Assembly: GCF_000191065.1 (NCBI RefSeq)
Contig: NZ_GL872283.1
Location: 212,776 to 276,775, forward strand
Direction of reading: 5' to 3'
Source of the DNA: Prevotella multiformis DSM 16608
GTDB taxonomy: Bacteria; Bacteroidota; Bacteroidia; Bacteroidales; Bacteroidaceae
Length of the DNA: 64,000 nucleotides
Shown: positions 38,057 through 47,545 of the stretch, in pieces
Layout: the number at the start of each line of letters is the position of its first letter
How positions within the stretch are numbered: position 1 is the first letter of the stretch
Position numbers and translations under genes: made by a program
The notes under the pieces: model-generated
What the model saw: the letters and a program-made list of their open reading frames with translations, nothing else
What the model was told of the DNA's origin: nothing
Database searches by the model: none

Positions 38057-38809
38057 TTATTTGTTTTCGTTTTCTTCTACTTGTTTCTCTGTCTTTCCGA
38101 ACCGTCGCTGCCTGCTCTGGAAGCTCGTGATGGCTTTCTGCAGGTCGTGTTCGCTGAAGTCGGGCCAGTAAGTATCACAGAAGTAAAGTTCTGAATAGGC
38201 TATCTGCCAGAGCAGGTAATTGGAGATACGCAGCTCTCCGCCTGTCCTGATCAGGAGGTCGGGATCGGGCATGAAGTTCGTCTGCATATGTCTGTCCAGC
38301 AGCTCTTCGGTTATCATTTCGGGACGAAGCGGGACGGTATTCTCCTGCTGATGTTCCGTGACAATCTCCTTCATCGCCTGTGTTATCTCCCATCGTGCGC
38401 TGTAGCTCAGGGCTACGACCATCGTCATGGCGGCGTTCTTCTCCGTGTGCTGTTCGGTCTCACGAAGTTTCTCCTGCACTTCTTCCGGTAGCCTTTCCCG
38501 GTCGCCGATGACACGGAAGCGTACGTTGTTCTTCATGAAGATCTCGTCTTCCAGGGAGGTCAGCACGAGGCCCATCAGTGCGGCGATTTCATCCGTCGGA
38601 CGGTTCCAGTTCTCCGTGGAGAAGGTGTAGAGTGTGAGGTACTTCACGCCCAGCCGTACGCATTCCGATGTGATGCGGCGCACGGTCTCCACTCCTGCCT
38701 GGTGTCCGTAGGAGCGCGGTTTGTTGCGTTCTGTTGCCCACCGGCCGTTGCCGTCCATGATGATGGCGATGTGCCGGGGTATTCGTGTCATGTCCAATTC
38801 TTCTACCAT
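38057..38809 (-). CDS. uppS: Isoprenyl transferase (undecaprenyl diphosphate synthase)
   Basis: 250 aa cis-prenyltransferase that makes the lipid carrier for wall and O-antigen synthesis. [13 protein letters not shown] has the catalytic Asp; [20 protein letters not shown] and [28 protein letters not shown] are all conserved. It lies 6 nt after DUF6089 and 12 nt before bamA. The N-terminal start is ATG 38809; ATG 38791 is possible. Confidence 0.95.
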   Translation of the reverse strand: MVEELDMTRIPRHIAIIMDGNGRWATERNKPRSYGHQAGVETVRRITSECVRLGVKYLTLYTFSTENWNRPTDEIAALMGLVLTSLEDEIFMKNNVRFRVIGDRERLPEEVQEKLRETEQHTEKNAAMTMVVALSYSARWEITQAMKEIVTEHQQENTVPLRPEMITEELLDRHMQTNFMPDPDLLIRTGGELRISNYLLWQIAYSELYFCDTYWPDFSEHDLQKAITSFQSRQRRFGKTEKQVEENENK

Positions 38810-38815
38810 ATTCTA

Positions 38816-39511
38816 TTACTCGTCCTCGTTATGACAGGTCCTGCACTTTGCCATGAAGCTGTAGGAGAGCGTCAGCTGGAGCGTTGAGTAGCAGTCGGTG
38901 TTCTTGAACAGTCCGCTGCTCTTGATTCCATAGGGGTCTTTCTGCCCGTCGAGTTCGTCGCTGAGCGAGAAGTGCATGGCCCATTCCAGCCCGACATTCG
39001 TCCGGTCGCCTATCTTGTATTTCACGCCTATGCCTATGGGGAGGCTGGCGGATAAGGCAGACTTGCGGTCGCCGTTCTTTATGCTGACATAGGTGGCTCC
39101 CAGTCCTATCGTCGCATAGGGCGACAGCCGCTGTGCCCCCCGGTAGTCGCGGCCGGTACCGTAGGGCAGGAAATTATACTCGTATGCGATGCCTACATCG
39201 ACCAGTGAATTGCTGAATGAATAAGGAGCAGAGGCAAAGCGGGGGTAATAGGTCTTTACGTCAGCCGACGACCCTTTCATCTTTCCGAACGAAACGTTCA
39301 TCTTCAGTCCCATGTACGGACTGAGGTTGTATCGGGCAAGTACAGTCCCCATGGGCTGCAGGTCCTTTGTCAGCGAGCTGTTGAAATCGCCCAGATAGCC
39401 CATCATGCCCACGCCGGCACCCGCCTCCATCCTGTATTCCGGATCCGACTGCGCCCACATGGGCGCAGCAGCGAGGAGAAAGAGCAGACCGGTGACAGTA
39501 CGTTTCATCAT
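38816..39511 (-). CDS. Outer-membrane beta-barrel protein, DUF6089 type
   Basis: 231 aa from ATG 39511 (ATG 39508 equally possible), where a signal peptide starts (MMKRTVTGLLFLLAAAPMWA). The body is a small porin-like barrel: MEAGAGVGMMGYLGDFN, MGLKMNVSFGKMKGSS, SPYATIGLGATYV, GVKYKIGDRTNVGLEWAMHFSLSDELDG. Position directly ahead of uppS-bamA is the conserved Bacteroidetes location of DUF6089. It ends CRTCHNEDE, with a Cys pair whose role is unclear. Confidence 0.85.
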   Translation of the reverse strand: MMKRTVTGLLFLLAAAPMWAQSDPEYRMEAGAGVGMMGYLGDFNSSLTKDLQPMGTVLARYNLSPYMGLKMNVSFGKMKGSSADVKTYYPRFASAPYSFSNSLVDVGIAYEYNFLPYGTGRDYRGAQRLSPYATIGLGATYVSIKNGDRKSALSASLPIGIGVKYKIGDRTNVGLEWAMHFSLSDELDGQKDPYGIKSSGLFKNTDCYSTLQLTLSYSFMAKCRTCHNEDE

Positions 39512-39519
39512 ATTCTTCT

Positions 39520-40881
39520 TTATTCTGTCATGCGGTCCAGGTTCAGCTTCCAGCCTACCCTGTTGAGTCTTCCGCGCCATACTTTCGTACTGCTGACAAT
39601 CCAGATGTATCCGTCATTGTCGGCTGCGGCGGTAAAGGTCGCCGCCGGCTGCGCTTCCTTGGGATAGGAAAAGCTCTCGTCACTTTTCCAGGTGATGCCT
39701 CCGTCGCGTGAGAGCAGCATTGGTCCGAAGCTCCCGCCGGTTTTTGTGCCCAGGGCGAGAGCGGCATCGTCGTAGCCTACGACGGTAAGGTTGCCGTAGA
39801 GCGGCAGCAGGTATTTGTCTGCATTGCTTTCGACATAGGACCATTTCGCCCCCTGCCGGTACGACAGTTTCGTCCAGGAAACGTTCTTCTTCCCGTCTGC
39901 GGTCGTGCCTACAAGCAGCACCCGGTTCACGCCGTTGGAAGCGTCCGATACCGTATAGCTGACGTTGCCGGCCGGGAGGAGCGAAGCGTCGCTGTCCAGT
40001 GTCTCGGCATTCCATGTAACGCCCTTGTCCCTTGAAGCGGCAAGACTGCCGTCAGCTGTCAGTGCGAACAGCTCTGCCGGCGATGCTGCCACCAGCTGCT
40101 TCAGACTGCTGTCTGTCGCAACGGCTGTCCATGTGTTGCCGTCAGCCGAGCTGTATACCGTTCCGTTGTCGATGACGAAGAGGCTGCCGTTCTGTACGGC
40201 GATGCTCTTGTAGGCACTGGCCGTGAAGGAACGTCCCAGCCCTGTCCAGCTGTTTCCGTCAGCTTTCGACGTGACGTAGCCCGTGGTCTGCGTGCCGTCC
40301 GTACCGAACACAAATATCCTGTCGCCGGTGCTGACGGCCTTCATAGCCGTGAAGGAGGCGAAGCCGCTGTTGTCCTGCATTGTCTTCCAGCTGAAGACGT
40401 TGCCCCTCTGCTTATGTACATTGACTGAGATCTTGTATTCACGGTACGCATAGCCGCCGTTCGCATAGACACGGAAGGTACGCGGCTGTGTGAAATCGAT
40501 GGAGTCGTTGCTTCTGTAATAAGAGAGCGATGCGTCCTTGACAGACTGGATGGCAACCGTTCCGGCGTTCTTCGCCGTGATCTTCGCCAGCACGTGAGCG
40601 GCATCCGTCCCGTAGGGCAGCGAGTCGGGGTTGTAGATCAGTCCCTGCATCTGGTCGATGTAGAACTTCACCTTTCCCGCATCGTATTTCGCCTTGTACG
40701 TACTGTCTTTCCCGGCTTTCGTAACCGTGTCGCGCACCTGCTTCAGCTGTCCGAGGGAGAAGCCGGTAATGGCGGTGTCCTTGTAACTTGCACGCTCGTT
40801 CCCGTCGTTGTCATTCAGGCAGGAAGTCATTGCGAACGTAGCCGTAAGCAGGGCTGCGAGGGTATATATCTTATTACGCAT
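39520..40881 (-). CDS. DUF6242 domain-containing lipoprotein
   Basis: 453 aa. Lipobox FAMTSC then LNDNDGNE. The N-terminal ~150 residues (ITGFSLGQLKQVRDTV, KVKFYIDQMQGLIYNPDSLPYGTD, ADVLAKI-like repeats) form the DUF6242 part. Residues ~170-440 are beta-propeller-like repeats with sialidase/BNR-type turns (SSADGNTWTAV, SRDKGVTWNAE, SRDGGITWKSD). Probably a surface-exposed lipoprotein of unknown ligand. Its stop lies 8 nt before the DUF6089 start; -7 element upstream at 40908-40915. Confidence 0.8.
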   Translation of the reverse strand: MRNKIYTLAALLTATFAMTSCLNDNDGNERASYKDTAITGFSLGQLKQVRDTVTKAGKDSTYKAKYDAGKVKFYIDQMQGLIYNPDSLPYGTDAAHVLAKITAKNAGTVAIQSVKDASLSYYRSNDSIDFTQPRTFRVYANGGYAYREYKISVNVHKQRGNVFSWKTMQDNSGFASFTAMKAVSTGDRIFVFGTDGTQTTGYVTSKADGNSWTGLGRSFTASAYKSIAVQNGSLFVIDNGTVYSSADGNTWTAVATDSSLKQLVAASPAELFALTADGSLAASRDKGVTWNAETLDSDASLLPAGNVSYTVSDASNGVNRVLLVGTTADGKKNVSWTKLSYRQGAKWSYVESNADKYLLPLYGNLTVVGYDDAALALGTKTGGSFGPMLLSRDGGITWKSDESFSYPKEAQPAATFTAAADNDGYIWIVSSTKVWRGRLNRVGWKLNLDRMTE

Positions 40882-41110
40882 CAGATACTAACAATTGAAT
40901 TTAGCTGCAAATTTAATCAGAAATCTTCAGAATCAGCGTCTTTTAAGAGGTTAATTATGTAAAATATGGAAATTATCCGTGTTTTTTAGGTTTGTTTACC
41001 AATGAGGGCAAGGCTGTCCCCCGTCCGTTCCCTGCGTGTCTGATTCCATGTGGATTGTGTTTCTGACCTGAAGGACCCATCGTGTCATCCGTTCCGTCCG
41101 TGAACATACG
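40882..41110. other. Intergenic stretch between DUF6242 and the Na/Pi transporter terminator
   Basis: Holds the DUF6242 -7 element (40908-40915) and otherwise nothing I recognise. Confidence 0.5.
40908..40915 (-). promoter_or_regulatory. -7 element for the DUF6242-to-DUF4250 gene run
   Basis: TAAATTTG on the minus strand, ~27 nt upstream of the DUF6242 start; no good -33 box. Confidence 0.5.
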
Positions 41111-41147
41111 GAAAGCCCCCGTCCTCCTGAAGGAAGACGAGGGCTTC
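41111..41147 (-). terminator. Terminator of the Na/Pi transporter gene
   Basis: GAAAGCCCCCGTCCTCC (41111-41127), loop TGAA, GGAAGACGAGGGCTTC (41132-41147): a stem of ~16 bp with two mismatches, 43 nt after the stop codon. Confidence 0.75.
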
Positions 41148-41189
41148 TGTCTTGCATGATGTGTCATTAGATGAATCGCGGTCGCCTGC

Positions 41190-42899
41190 TCATGCTTCCT
41201 GCTGGCGTACTCCCATACGGGCTTCGACGACGTTGACGACGTAGTCGCCCAGCTTCTCACACTCCTGGATGATGTCCATGTACATCGTGCCGATGGCGTA
41301 TGTGTACTTGTGGTCGTTGACGTCGTTGATGTTCTGCGAGCGCAGCTGGTTGCGGTAGTTGTTGATTTCGTTCTCGATGTTGAACGAGCGGTTCACGTCG
41401 TTGTCCTGCCGGTGTCCGACAAGGATCCGGTTCATCTGCGTCAGGGCATCGTCCGTCAGTTCGAACATCTGGTGCATGTGGTCATACTGCTCCTCGGTGA
41501 AGTCTTCCTTGCCGCGGATGCGCCGGCTCTCGGTCCGGGCAATGTTGTAGCAGGCGTCGCCGATGCTCTCCAGTTCGGAGATCTCACGGAGCATGGAGCG
41601 TACCTTGTCCTTCGTCTCGTCGCTCAGATGGGCATTGGAGACCTGGTCGAGGTACTTCGCGATCTCAATCTCCATGTTGTCCGAGATGCCCTCGTACTTC
41701 TCTATGCGGGTGAAGATCTTGTTGAACTTGTCCGTGTCGGCCTCGCCGAGCAGCTCGCGCACCATGCCGAACATACGCTGGATGCGTTCTGCGAAGGACT
41801 TGATCTCCTTGGAAGCCTCCAGCACAGACAGCTCCGGAGTCTTCATGATGCCCGCCTGTATGAAGTGCAGACGGAATTCGTCCTCGTCTTTGTTGGCCTT
41901 CGGCTTGATGATCTTGCAGACGAGCTTCTCCAGGTACTTGATCGGCCCGGCGAGGACGAGCGTGTTCGTGACATTGAACGTCGTATGGAAGGCAGCCAGC
42001 ACGAAGCTCAGCTTGGCGGCGTTGGCGGCAAAGCCGGCGGCGGTCTTCGGCATATCGACATCGTAGCCTACCCAGCTGCAGACCATGTTGATGAAAGGAT
42101 GGAAGACGCACAGCACCCAGATGACGCCGAAGACGTTGAACACCATGTGCGCCATTGCCGCCCGCCGCGCCTGCGTGTTGGCGGTCAGTGCGGCGAGGTT
42201 CGATGTGACGGTCGTACCGATGTTCTCGCCCAGCACCAGTGCGATGCCCTGGTAAATCGGCAGTACGCCGGTGGAACAGAGGATCATCGTGATGGCCATG
42301 ATGGCGGCGGAACTCTGCACGCACATCGTCAGTACGCTGCCGATGAGCAGGAACACGATGGTCGTGAAGAAGCTCCTTGGGTCGAACTGGCTGAAGAAGT
42401 CGAGCACGGCCTGGTTGTGGGCCAGGTCCATGTCGATGCCCGCCTGGCGCAGTGTTCCCAGTCCGAGGAACATGAACGACACGCCGAAGAGGAAGTCGCC
42501 GATGAGCTTGCGCTTCTTGGAGTAGATCAGGACAATGCCGATGAAGAAGGCCGGCCACACGAAGTCGGTGATGTTGAACGAGAAGCCGGCCGACATGATC
42601 CATGCCGTGAGGGTCGTACCGATGTTGGCACCCATGATGACCGAGATGGCCTGCACCAGTGTCAGCAGGCCGGCATTCACGAAGCTGACGGTCATCACCG
42701 TCGTCGCCGTCGACGACTGCACGGCAGCCGTGATGAATGTTCCCGTAAGGATACCTGTAAAGCGGTTAGTGGTCATTGCACCCAGGACGTGGCGCAGCTG
42801 CGGACCTGCCATTTTCTGCAGGCTTTCGCTCATGGCTTTCATACCGAACATCAGCAGTGCCAAGGCACCAATGAGCTTAAAGAAAATCCAAATCGACAT
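41190..42899 (-). CDS. Na+/phosphate cotransporter family protein with PhoU-like C-terminus
   Basis: 569 aa inner-membrane protein. Two inverted QSS-type repeats (AAVQSSTATTVMTVSFVNAG and VQSSAAIMAITMIL) with GANIGTTLTAW and GENIGTTVTSNL define the Na/Pi cotransporter fold, in ~8-9 membrane segments over residues 1-330. The C-terminal ~220 residues are helical, PhoU-like (AERIQRMFGMVRELL, ISELESIGDACYNIAR, QECEKLGDYVVNVVEAR). Imports phosphate with sodium, or acts as a metabolite exporter. Divergent from the kinase gene at 43012. Confidence 0.9.
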   Translation of the reverse strand: MSIWIFFKLIGALALLMFGMKAMSESLQKMAGPQLRHVLGAMTTNRFTGILTGTFITAAVQSSTATTVMTVSFVNAGLLTLVQAISVIMGANIGTTLTAWIMSAGFSFNITDFVWPAFFIGIVLIYSKKRKLIGDFLFGVSFMFLGLGTLRQAGIDMDLAHNQAVLDFFSQFDPRSFFTTIVFLLIGSVLTMCVQSSAAIMAITMILCSTGVLPIYQGIALVLGENIGTTVTSNLAALTANTQARRAAMAHMVFNVFGVIWVLCVFHPFINMVCSWVGYDVDMPKTAAGFAANAAKLSFVLAAFHTTFNVTNTLVLAGPIKYLEKLVCKIIKPKANKDEDEFRLHFIQAGIMKTPELSVLEASKEIKSFAERIQRMFGMVRELLGEADTDKFNKIFTRIEKYEGISDNMEIEIAKYLDQVSNAHLSDETKDKVRSMLREISELESIGDACYNIARTESRRIRGKEDFTEEQYDHMHQMFELTDDALTQMNRILVGHRQDNDVNRSFNIENEINNYRNQLRSQNINDVNDHKYTYAIGTMYMDIIQECEKLGDYVVNVVEARMGVRQQEA

Positions 42900-42938
42900 A
42901 TAATTTTTTAATTTGTGACGTCTGTTCCTTGGAAATCT

Positions 42939-42954
42939 GCAAAACTTTGGCTAA
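42939..42954. promoter_or_regulatory. Overlapping divergent -7-like elements
   Basis: GCAAAACTTTGG reads AAACTTTG on the plus strand and AAGTTTTG on the minus strand. Each has one or two mismatches to TAnnTTTG. It lies between the divergent Na/Pi transporter and nucleoside kinase genes. Confidence 0.4.
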
Positions 42955-43011
42955 TTTTACCCTCCGTTTAGGAAACGGGCCTTTGTCCACCGACAATCGA
43001 ACCATCATGTC

Positions 43012-44679
43012 ATGATTATGAAACAAGTACTGCAAATCCGCTGCAAAAATAACAAAAAAAGTCTGAAAGTCCCAATCGGGAGTACACTTTCTGACATTTA
43101 CAGGGAAAATAATCTCCAGATGACTTTCGGTCCCGTGAGCGCCAAGGTAAATAACAAGGTGGAGGGACTGCACTACCGTGTCTATCACAACAAGGATGTG
43201 GAATACCTCGACCTGCACGCGCCCTCGGGCATCCGCACTTACACCCGTTCGCTGTTTCTCGTGCTGTGCAAGGCCGTACACGACCTCTATCCGGGCAGCA
43301 GCGTGGTGATCGACATCCCTGTCTCGAACGGCTACTACTGCAATCTGAAGCTCGGACACGCCGTTACGCCCGACGACGTACGCCGCATCCGCACCCGTAT
43401 GCAGGAAATCATCGATGCCCGCCTGCCCATACAGCGTTTTGAGACCACGACGGAAGAAGCCGTCGAAATGTTCAACCGTCTCGGCGACGGGCAGAAGGCA
43501 AAGCTCCTGCGCAGCAGCGGCACGCTCTATTCGGTCTATTACGTGCTCGACGACTACAAGGACTATTACTACGGTTCGATGCTCACTGACACCGGACAGA
43601 TCCACCTCTTCGGGCTGGAACCCTACTTCGACGGTGTCCTCCTGCGCATCCCTTCCGCACAGGATCCCTCCCGGCTGGGCGAACTGATACGCCAGGACAA
43701 GATGTTCGAGGTGTTCAAGGAACATCACCGCTGGCAGGGCATCCTCGGCATCAAGACCGTGGGCGACTTCAACGAAGCCGTGAAGAAGGGATTTTCCACC
43801 GATCTCATCAACGTCAGCGAGGCGTTGCAGGAGAAGAAAATATCGCAGATCGCCGACACGATTGCCTCCAGGAAAGAGATCAGGGTCGTCCTCATCGCCG
43901 GACCTTCCTCCAGCGGCAAGACGACCTTCTGCAAGCGGCTTTCCGTGCAGCTGCTCGCCAGCGGCGTGAAGCCCGTGCAGATTTCGCTGGACGACTACTT
44001 CGTACACCGGGAAGACACACCGAAGGACGAGAACGGAGAACTCGACTACGAGAGTATCCATGCACTGAACATCCCGCTCATCAACGAGCAGTTCAACGCC
44101 CTTTTCCGGGGCGAGGAGGTGGAACTGCCGAAGTATAACTTCCAGACAGGAATGAGCGAGAAGAGCGGGAAGAAGCTGCATCTGGATGAGAACAACGTGC
44201 TCGTCGTGGAGGGCATCCACGGCCTCAATCCCCTGCTGACAGCACAGATTCCCGACGAAAAGAAGTTCAAGATCTATGCCTCCGCCCTCACCACCATCCT
44301 CCTGGACGACCATAATTATATCCCGACAACCGACAACCGCCTCCTGCGGCGCATCGTACGCGACTACAAATACCGTGGCTGTTCGGCACAGGAGACCATC
44401 CACAGGTGGCCCAGTGTGCGTGCCGGCGAGAACAAATGGATATTCCCCTATCAGGAACAGGCCGATGTAATGTTCAATACCGCCATGCTCTTCGAGCTGG
44501 CCGTCATCAAGCCGCAGGCCGAGGAGGTGCTGGAACAGGTGCCCGAAAACTGCGAGGAGTATGCCGAAGCCTACCGGCTGCGCAAGTTCCTCCGGTATTT
44601 CTCTCCCCTTCCCTTCCGTGCCCTTCCGCCTACCTCGCTGCTGAGAGAGTTCCTCGGAGGCAGCTCGTTCAAGTATTAG
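43012..44679 (+). CDS. Nucleoside kinase with TGS/threonyl-tRNA-synthetase-like N-terminal half
   Basis: 555 aa. Residues ~5-65 look like a TGS domain (LQIRCKNNKKSLKVPIGSTLSDIY). Residues ~65-250 resemble the second additional domain of threonyl-tRNA synthetase, with a clear HAV-like strand (GYYCNLKLGHAVTPDD). The C-terminal half is a uridine-kinase/phosphoribulokinase-type P-loop domain: GPSSSGKTTFCKRL (Walker A), ISLDDYFVHRE, YNFQTG, VLVVEGIHGLNPLL. It probably phosphorylates a nucleoside or a related small molecule; the N-terminal half may sense RNA or nucleotides. ATG 43018 is an alternative start. Confidence 0.85.
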   Translation: MIMKQVLQIRCKNNKKSLKVPIGSTLSDIYRENNLQMTFGPVSAKVNNKVEGLHYRVYHNKDVEYLDLHAPSGIRTYTRSLFLVLCKAVHDLYPGSSVVIDIPVSNGYYCNLKLGHAVTPDDVRRIRTRMQEIIDARLPIQRFETTTEEAVEMFNRLGDGQKAKLLRSSGTLYSVYYVLDDYKDYYYGSMLTDTGQIHLFGLEPYFDGVLLRIPSAQDPSRLGELIRQDKMFEVFKEHHRWQGILGIKTVGDFNEAVKKGFSTDLINVSEALQEKKISQIADTIASRKEIRVVLIAGPSSSGKTTFCKRLSVQLLASGVKPVQISLDDYFVHREDTPKDENGELDYESIHALNIPLINEQFNALFRGEEVELPKYNFQTGMSEKSGKKLHLDENNVLVVEGIHGLNPLLTAQIPDEKKFKIYASALTTILLDDHNYIPTTDNRLLRRIVRDYKYRGCSAQETIHRWPSVRAGENKWIFPYQEQADVMFNTAMLFELAVIKPQAEEVLEQVPENCEEYAEAYRLRKFLRYFSPLPFRALPPTSLLREFLGGSSFKY

Positions 44680-44782
44680 AGACACGTTTTCTGCCGCCGC
44701 CCGGGTTTGAAGACAAGACGGAAGGCAGCCGACCCCCGGCATGGAACCGCACGACCCGGAACATGAAACCGTACGGGAACAC

Positions 44783-44875
44783 GGTTCCCGGCCGTCGGGA
44801 ACAGGATTCCCAAGCGTTGGGAATACGATTCCCAACCGGTTGGGAACAGGATTCCCACCGGCCGGGGAGAGAATG
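44783..44875. repeat. Cluster of CCGGTTGGGAA-type palindromes, copy 2
   Basis: CGGTTCCCGGCCGTCGGGAAC, then CAGGATTCCCAAGCGTTGGG and ATTCCCAACCGGTTGGGAAC units, related to 30245-30344. It fills the gap between the nucleoside kinase and the GH2 gene. Confidence 0.85.
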
Positions 44876-44946
44876 TCCGGCGGCTGCGAGTACCGGGACA
44901 GACGGCCGGTAAAAAAGAAAACAGCAAAGCATCACATTATCTTACA

Positions 44947-47418
44947 ATGAAAACAAGAATACTCTTTACCTTATCTTTCATCGTCTTCCATGTCGTATCC
45001 GGTCTCGCACAGGTGCGTGTCATCAATCTGAAGACCTGGAACTTCTCACGTGACAGTCTCCACTGGCAGGCCGTGGACATCCCCCACGACTGGGCCATCA
45101 GCGGCCCTTTCGACAAGAAATGGGATCTGCAGCGTGTAGCCATAGCCCAGAACGGCGAGAAGCAGGCTACGGAGAAGTCGGGACGCAGCGGTGCGCTGCC
45201 CTGGATCGGCGAGGGATGGTACAGCTTCCGGCTGACGTTCGGCGACCGTAAGGACTTCTCCCATGCCTATCTCTGTTTTGACGGTGCTATGTCGGAACCT
45301 GTCGTCTATATCAACGGAAAGGAGGCAGGACGCTGGGCGTATGGCTATAACGCCTTCCGCGTTGATGCGACGAAATATCTGCGGAAGGGTGAAAACAACA
45401 TCGTCGTCCACCTCAACAACCGTGAGGAAAGTTCACGCTGGTATCCCGGGGCAGGACTTTACCGCCCGGTGAAACTCGTCCTTACCTCCGAGCTGCGTAT
45501 TGACCCGTGGAATGTCTATCTGCGTACGACCCAGCTGGATGCCGGCGGTGCCACGCTTTCCGTTGATGCAAAGGTCGACGGATGGGACGGGAGACAGAAG
45601 CTGGTGGCGGTCGCTGTCAGCACTGTCTCTGGACGTTTTGAAAAGATTCCTCTTACCGTGAATCCCCAGACAGGCATGGCGCATGGCGAGCTGAACTGGA
45701 AGAAGGGAAGGTACACTGCATGGACACCGGAGCATCCCGTCCTCATTCCGTTCACGATCTACGCTGTTGACGGCGATGTGCTGACGGCTCTTTATACGAC
45801 GAAGACGGCAGTCCGCACGGTTTCCGTCTCCCGTGAAAAGGGCTTCCAGCTGAATGGCGTGACGCGGAAGATCAAGGGGGTCTGCCTCCATCACGACCTC
45901 GGACCGCTCGGTGCGGCAGAAAACAAGACGGCCCTGATACGCCGGATAAAGCGCATGAAGAACATGGGGGCTGATGCCATCCGCACGGCACACAATATGC
46001 CTTCGGAACTCCTGATGCAGCTCTGCGACTCGCTGGGGATGATGGTCATGGCGGAGAGCTTCGACATGTGGATCTATCCCAAGTGCAGGAACGGCTATGC
46101 GCGCTTCTTCAAAGAATGGGCCGACAAGGACATCGAGAACCTCGTGAGGCACCACCGCAACCACCCCTGCATCGTCATGTGGAGCATCGGCAACGAGATT
46201 CCCGAGCAGTGGAGCGAGGAAGGCCGGCGGATCGCCGGTCGGCTGCAGGACATCTGCCACCGCCTGGATCCGTCGCGCCCCGTCACCCAGGGGATGGACA
46301 GGGCGGAGGATGCCTTGAAGTCGGGTTTTGCCCAGGTGATGGATGTGCCGGGCTTCAACTACCACGTTTACAAATACAACCCGAACATCGCACAGCTGCC
46401 CGGGGGATTCCTCCTGGGTTCGGAGACGGCCTCGACGGTATCGAGCCGCGGGGTGTACAAGCTGCCGGTCCGATGGGGAGTGGCCGAGGCCGACAGCGAC
46501 GGGCAGGTGTCAAGCTACGACACGCAATGGTGTCCGTGGAGCAACCTGCCGGAGGAGGACTTCATCGCCATGGAGGACCTGCCCTATACCATCGGGCAGT
46601 TCGTATGGACGGGAGAGGACTATCTCGGCGAACCGACGCCGTATGATGAGTACTGGCCCAGCCGCAGCAGTTACTTCGGTGCCTGCGATCTGGCCGGCCT
46701 GCCCAAGGACCGTTATTACCTCTACCGGTCGGTATGGAACACGAAGGAACCGACGCTGCACCTCCTGCCGCACTGGACGTGGAACGGACGTGAGGGGCAG
46801 ACGGTGCCTGTCTTCTGCTATACCAGCTACCCTGAAGCCGAGCTGTTCGTCAACGGCAGGTCGCAGGGACGCCGCCGCAAGGCGGGGAAGGCTGTGCAGG
46901 GTGCCGCCGCTGCCGGACACGCCACCACACCGGACGAGGCCCGGCAGCGTGCCGGCCGCTACCGGCTGATGTGGGACGACGTGGTCTATGAGCCGGGCGA
47001 ACTGAAGGTCGTGGCATACGACGGACAGGGTCACAAGGTCGGTTCGACGGCGGTCTATACCGCCGGGAAGGCGGAGCAGCTGCTCCTCACCTGTGACAAT
47101 GCGGCGGAGGGCTTCCCCGGAGGCGACCTCGCCTACATTACGGTGACGATGCTCGACGGGAAGGGAATCCCCGTACCGGATGCTGATGACGAGCTCTTCT
47201 TCACCGTGTCCGGCGCCGGCCGGTTCAAGGCTGCCTGCAATGGCGACCCGACCTCGCTGGAACCGTTCACGGAACCGCACATGAGACTCTTTCACGGGAA
47301 GCTCGTTGTCATCGTGGAAAGGACGGCCGGGACAGGCGGCATCACACTGACCGTGCAGAACGGAGCCCGTACGGTCAGCAGGCAGATAACCGTCGGCGAT
47401 GCCGGTGACCGGCCGTAG
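44947..47418 (+). CDS. Secreted glycoside hydrolase family 2 enzyme (beta-galactosidase-like)
   Basis: 823 aa, signal peptide MKTRILFTLSFIVFHVVSGLA. Sugar-binding domain (WYSFRLTFGD, EPVVYINGKEAGRWAYGYNAFRVDATKYL), immunoglobulin-like domain, then TIM barrel (VCLHHDLGPLGAA). Catalytic acid/base Glu417 in MWSIGNEIPEQ and nucleophile Glu493 in GSETAST. A DUF4982-like domain (LPHWTWNGREGQTVPVFCYTSYPEAELFVNGRSQG) and a further beta domain follow. It probably cleaves terminal beta-galactosides from dietary or host glycans in the periplasm; the exact substrate is not readable. No susC/susD pair is nearby, so it is not in a typical PUL. Confidence 0.9.
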   Translation: MKTRILFTLSFIVFHVVSGLAQVRVINLKTWNFSRDSLHWQAVDIPHDWAISGPFDKKWDLQRVAIAQNGEKQATEKSGRSGALPWIGEGWYSFRLTFGDRKDFSHAYLCFDGAMSEPVVYINGKEAGRWAYGYNAFRVDATKYLRKGENNIVVHLNNREESSRWYPGAGLYRPVKLVLTSELRIDPWNVYLRTTQLDAGGATLSVDAKVDGWDGRQKLVAVAVSTVSGRFEKIPLTVNPQTGMAHGELNWKKGRYTAWTPEHPVLIPFTIYAVDGDVLTALYTTKTAVRTVSVSREKGFQLNGVTRKIKGVCLHHDLGPLGAAENKTALIRRIKRMKNMGADAIRTAHNMPSELLMQLCDSLGMMVMAESFDMWIYPKCRNGYARFFKEWADKDIENLVRHHRNHPCIVMWSIGNEIPEQWSEEGRRIAGRLQDICHRLDPSRPVTQGMDRAEDALKSGFAQVMDVPGFNYHVYKYNPNIAQLPGGFLLGSETASTVSSRGVYKLPVRWGVAEADSDGQVSSYDTQWCPWSNLPEEDFIAMEDLPYTIGQFVWTGEDYLGEPTPYDEYWPSRSSYFGACDLAGLPKDRYYLYRSVWNTKEPTLHLLPHWTWNGREGQTVPVFCYTSYPEAELFVNGRSQGRRRKAGKAVQGAAAAGHATTPDEARQRAGRYRLMWDDVVYEPGELKVVAYDGQGHKVGSTAVYTAGKAEQLLLTCDNAAEGFPGGDLAYITVTMLDGKGIPVPDADDELFFTVSGAGRFKAACNGDPTSLEPFTEPHMRLFHGKLVVIVERTAGTGGITLTVQNGARTVSRQITVGDAGDRP

Positions 47419-47545
47419 GGAAAAGAATGGATCCGCCTATGACGGTGGAATGCCGGAGACGGATCTACGGGGCGGCACGCTTCCGTGCCGGCCATCATGA
47501 TGCCGGACGGAGCGGGGCGCTTGCCCGGAGAAATCAGGAGGTATT

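Noticed and set aside
41310..42911. Long plus-strand frame opposite the Na/Pi transporter
   Set aside because: Its composition (His/Arg/Glu-rich, no membrane segments) is that of an antisense reading; the minus strand encodes a clear transporter.
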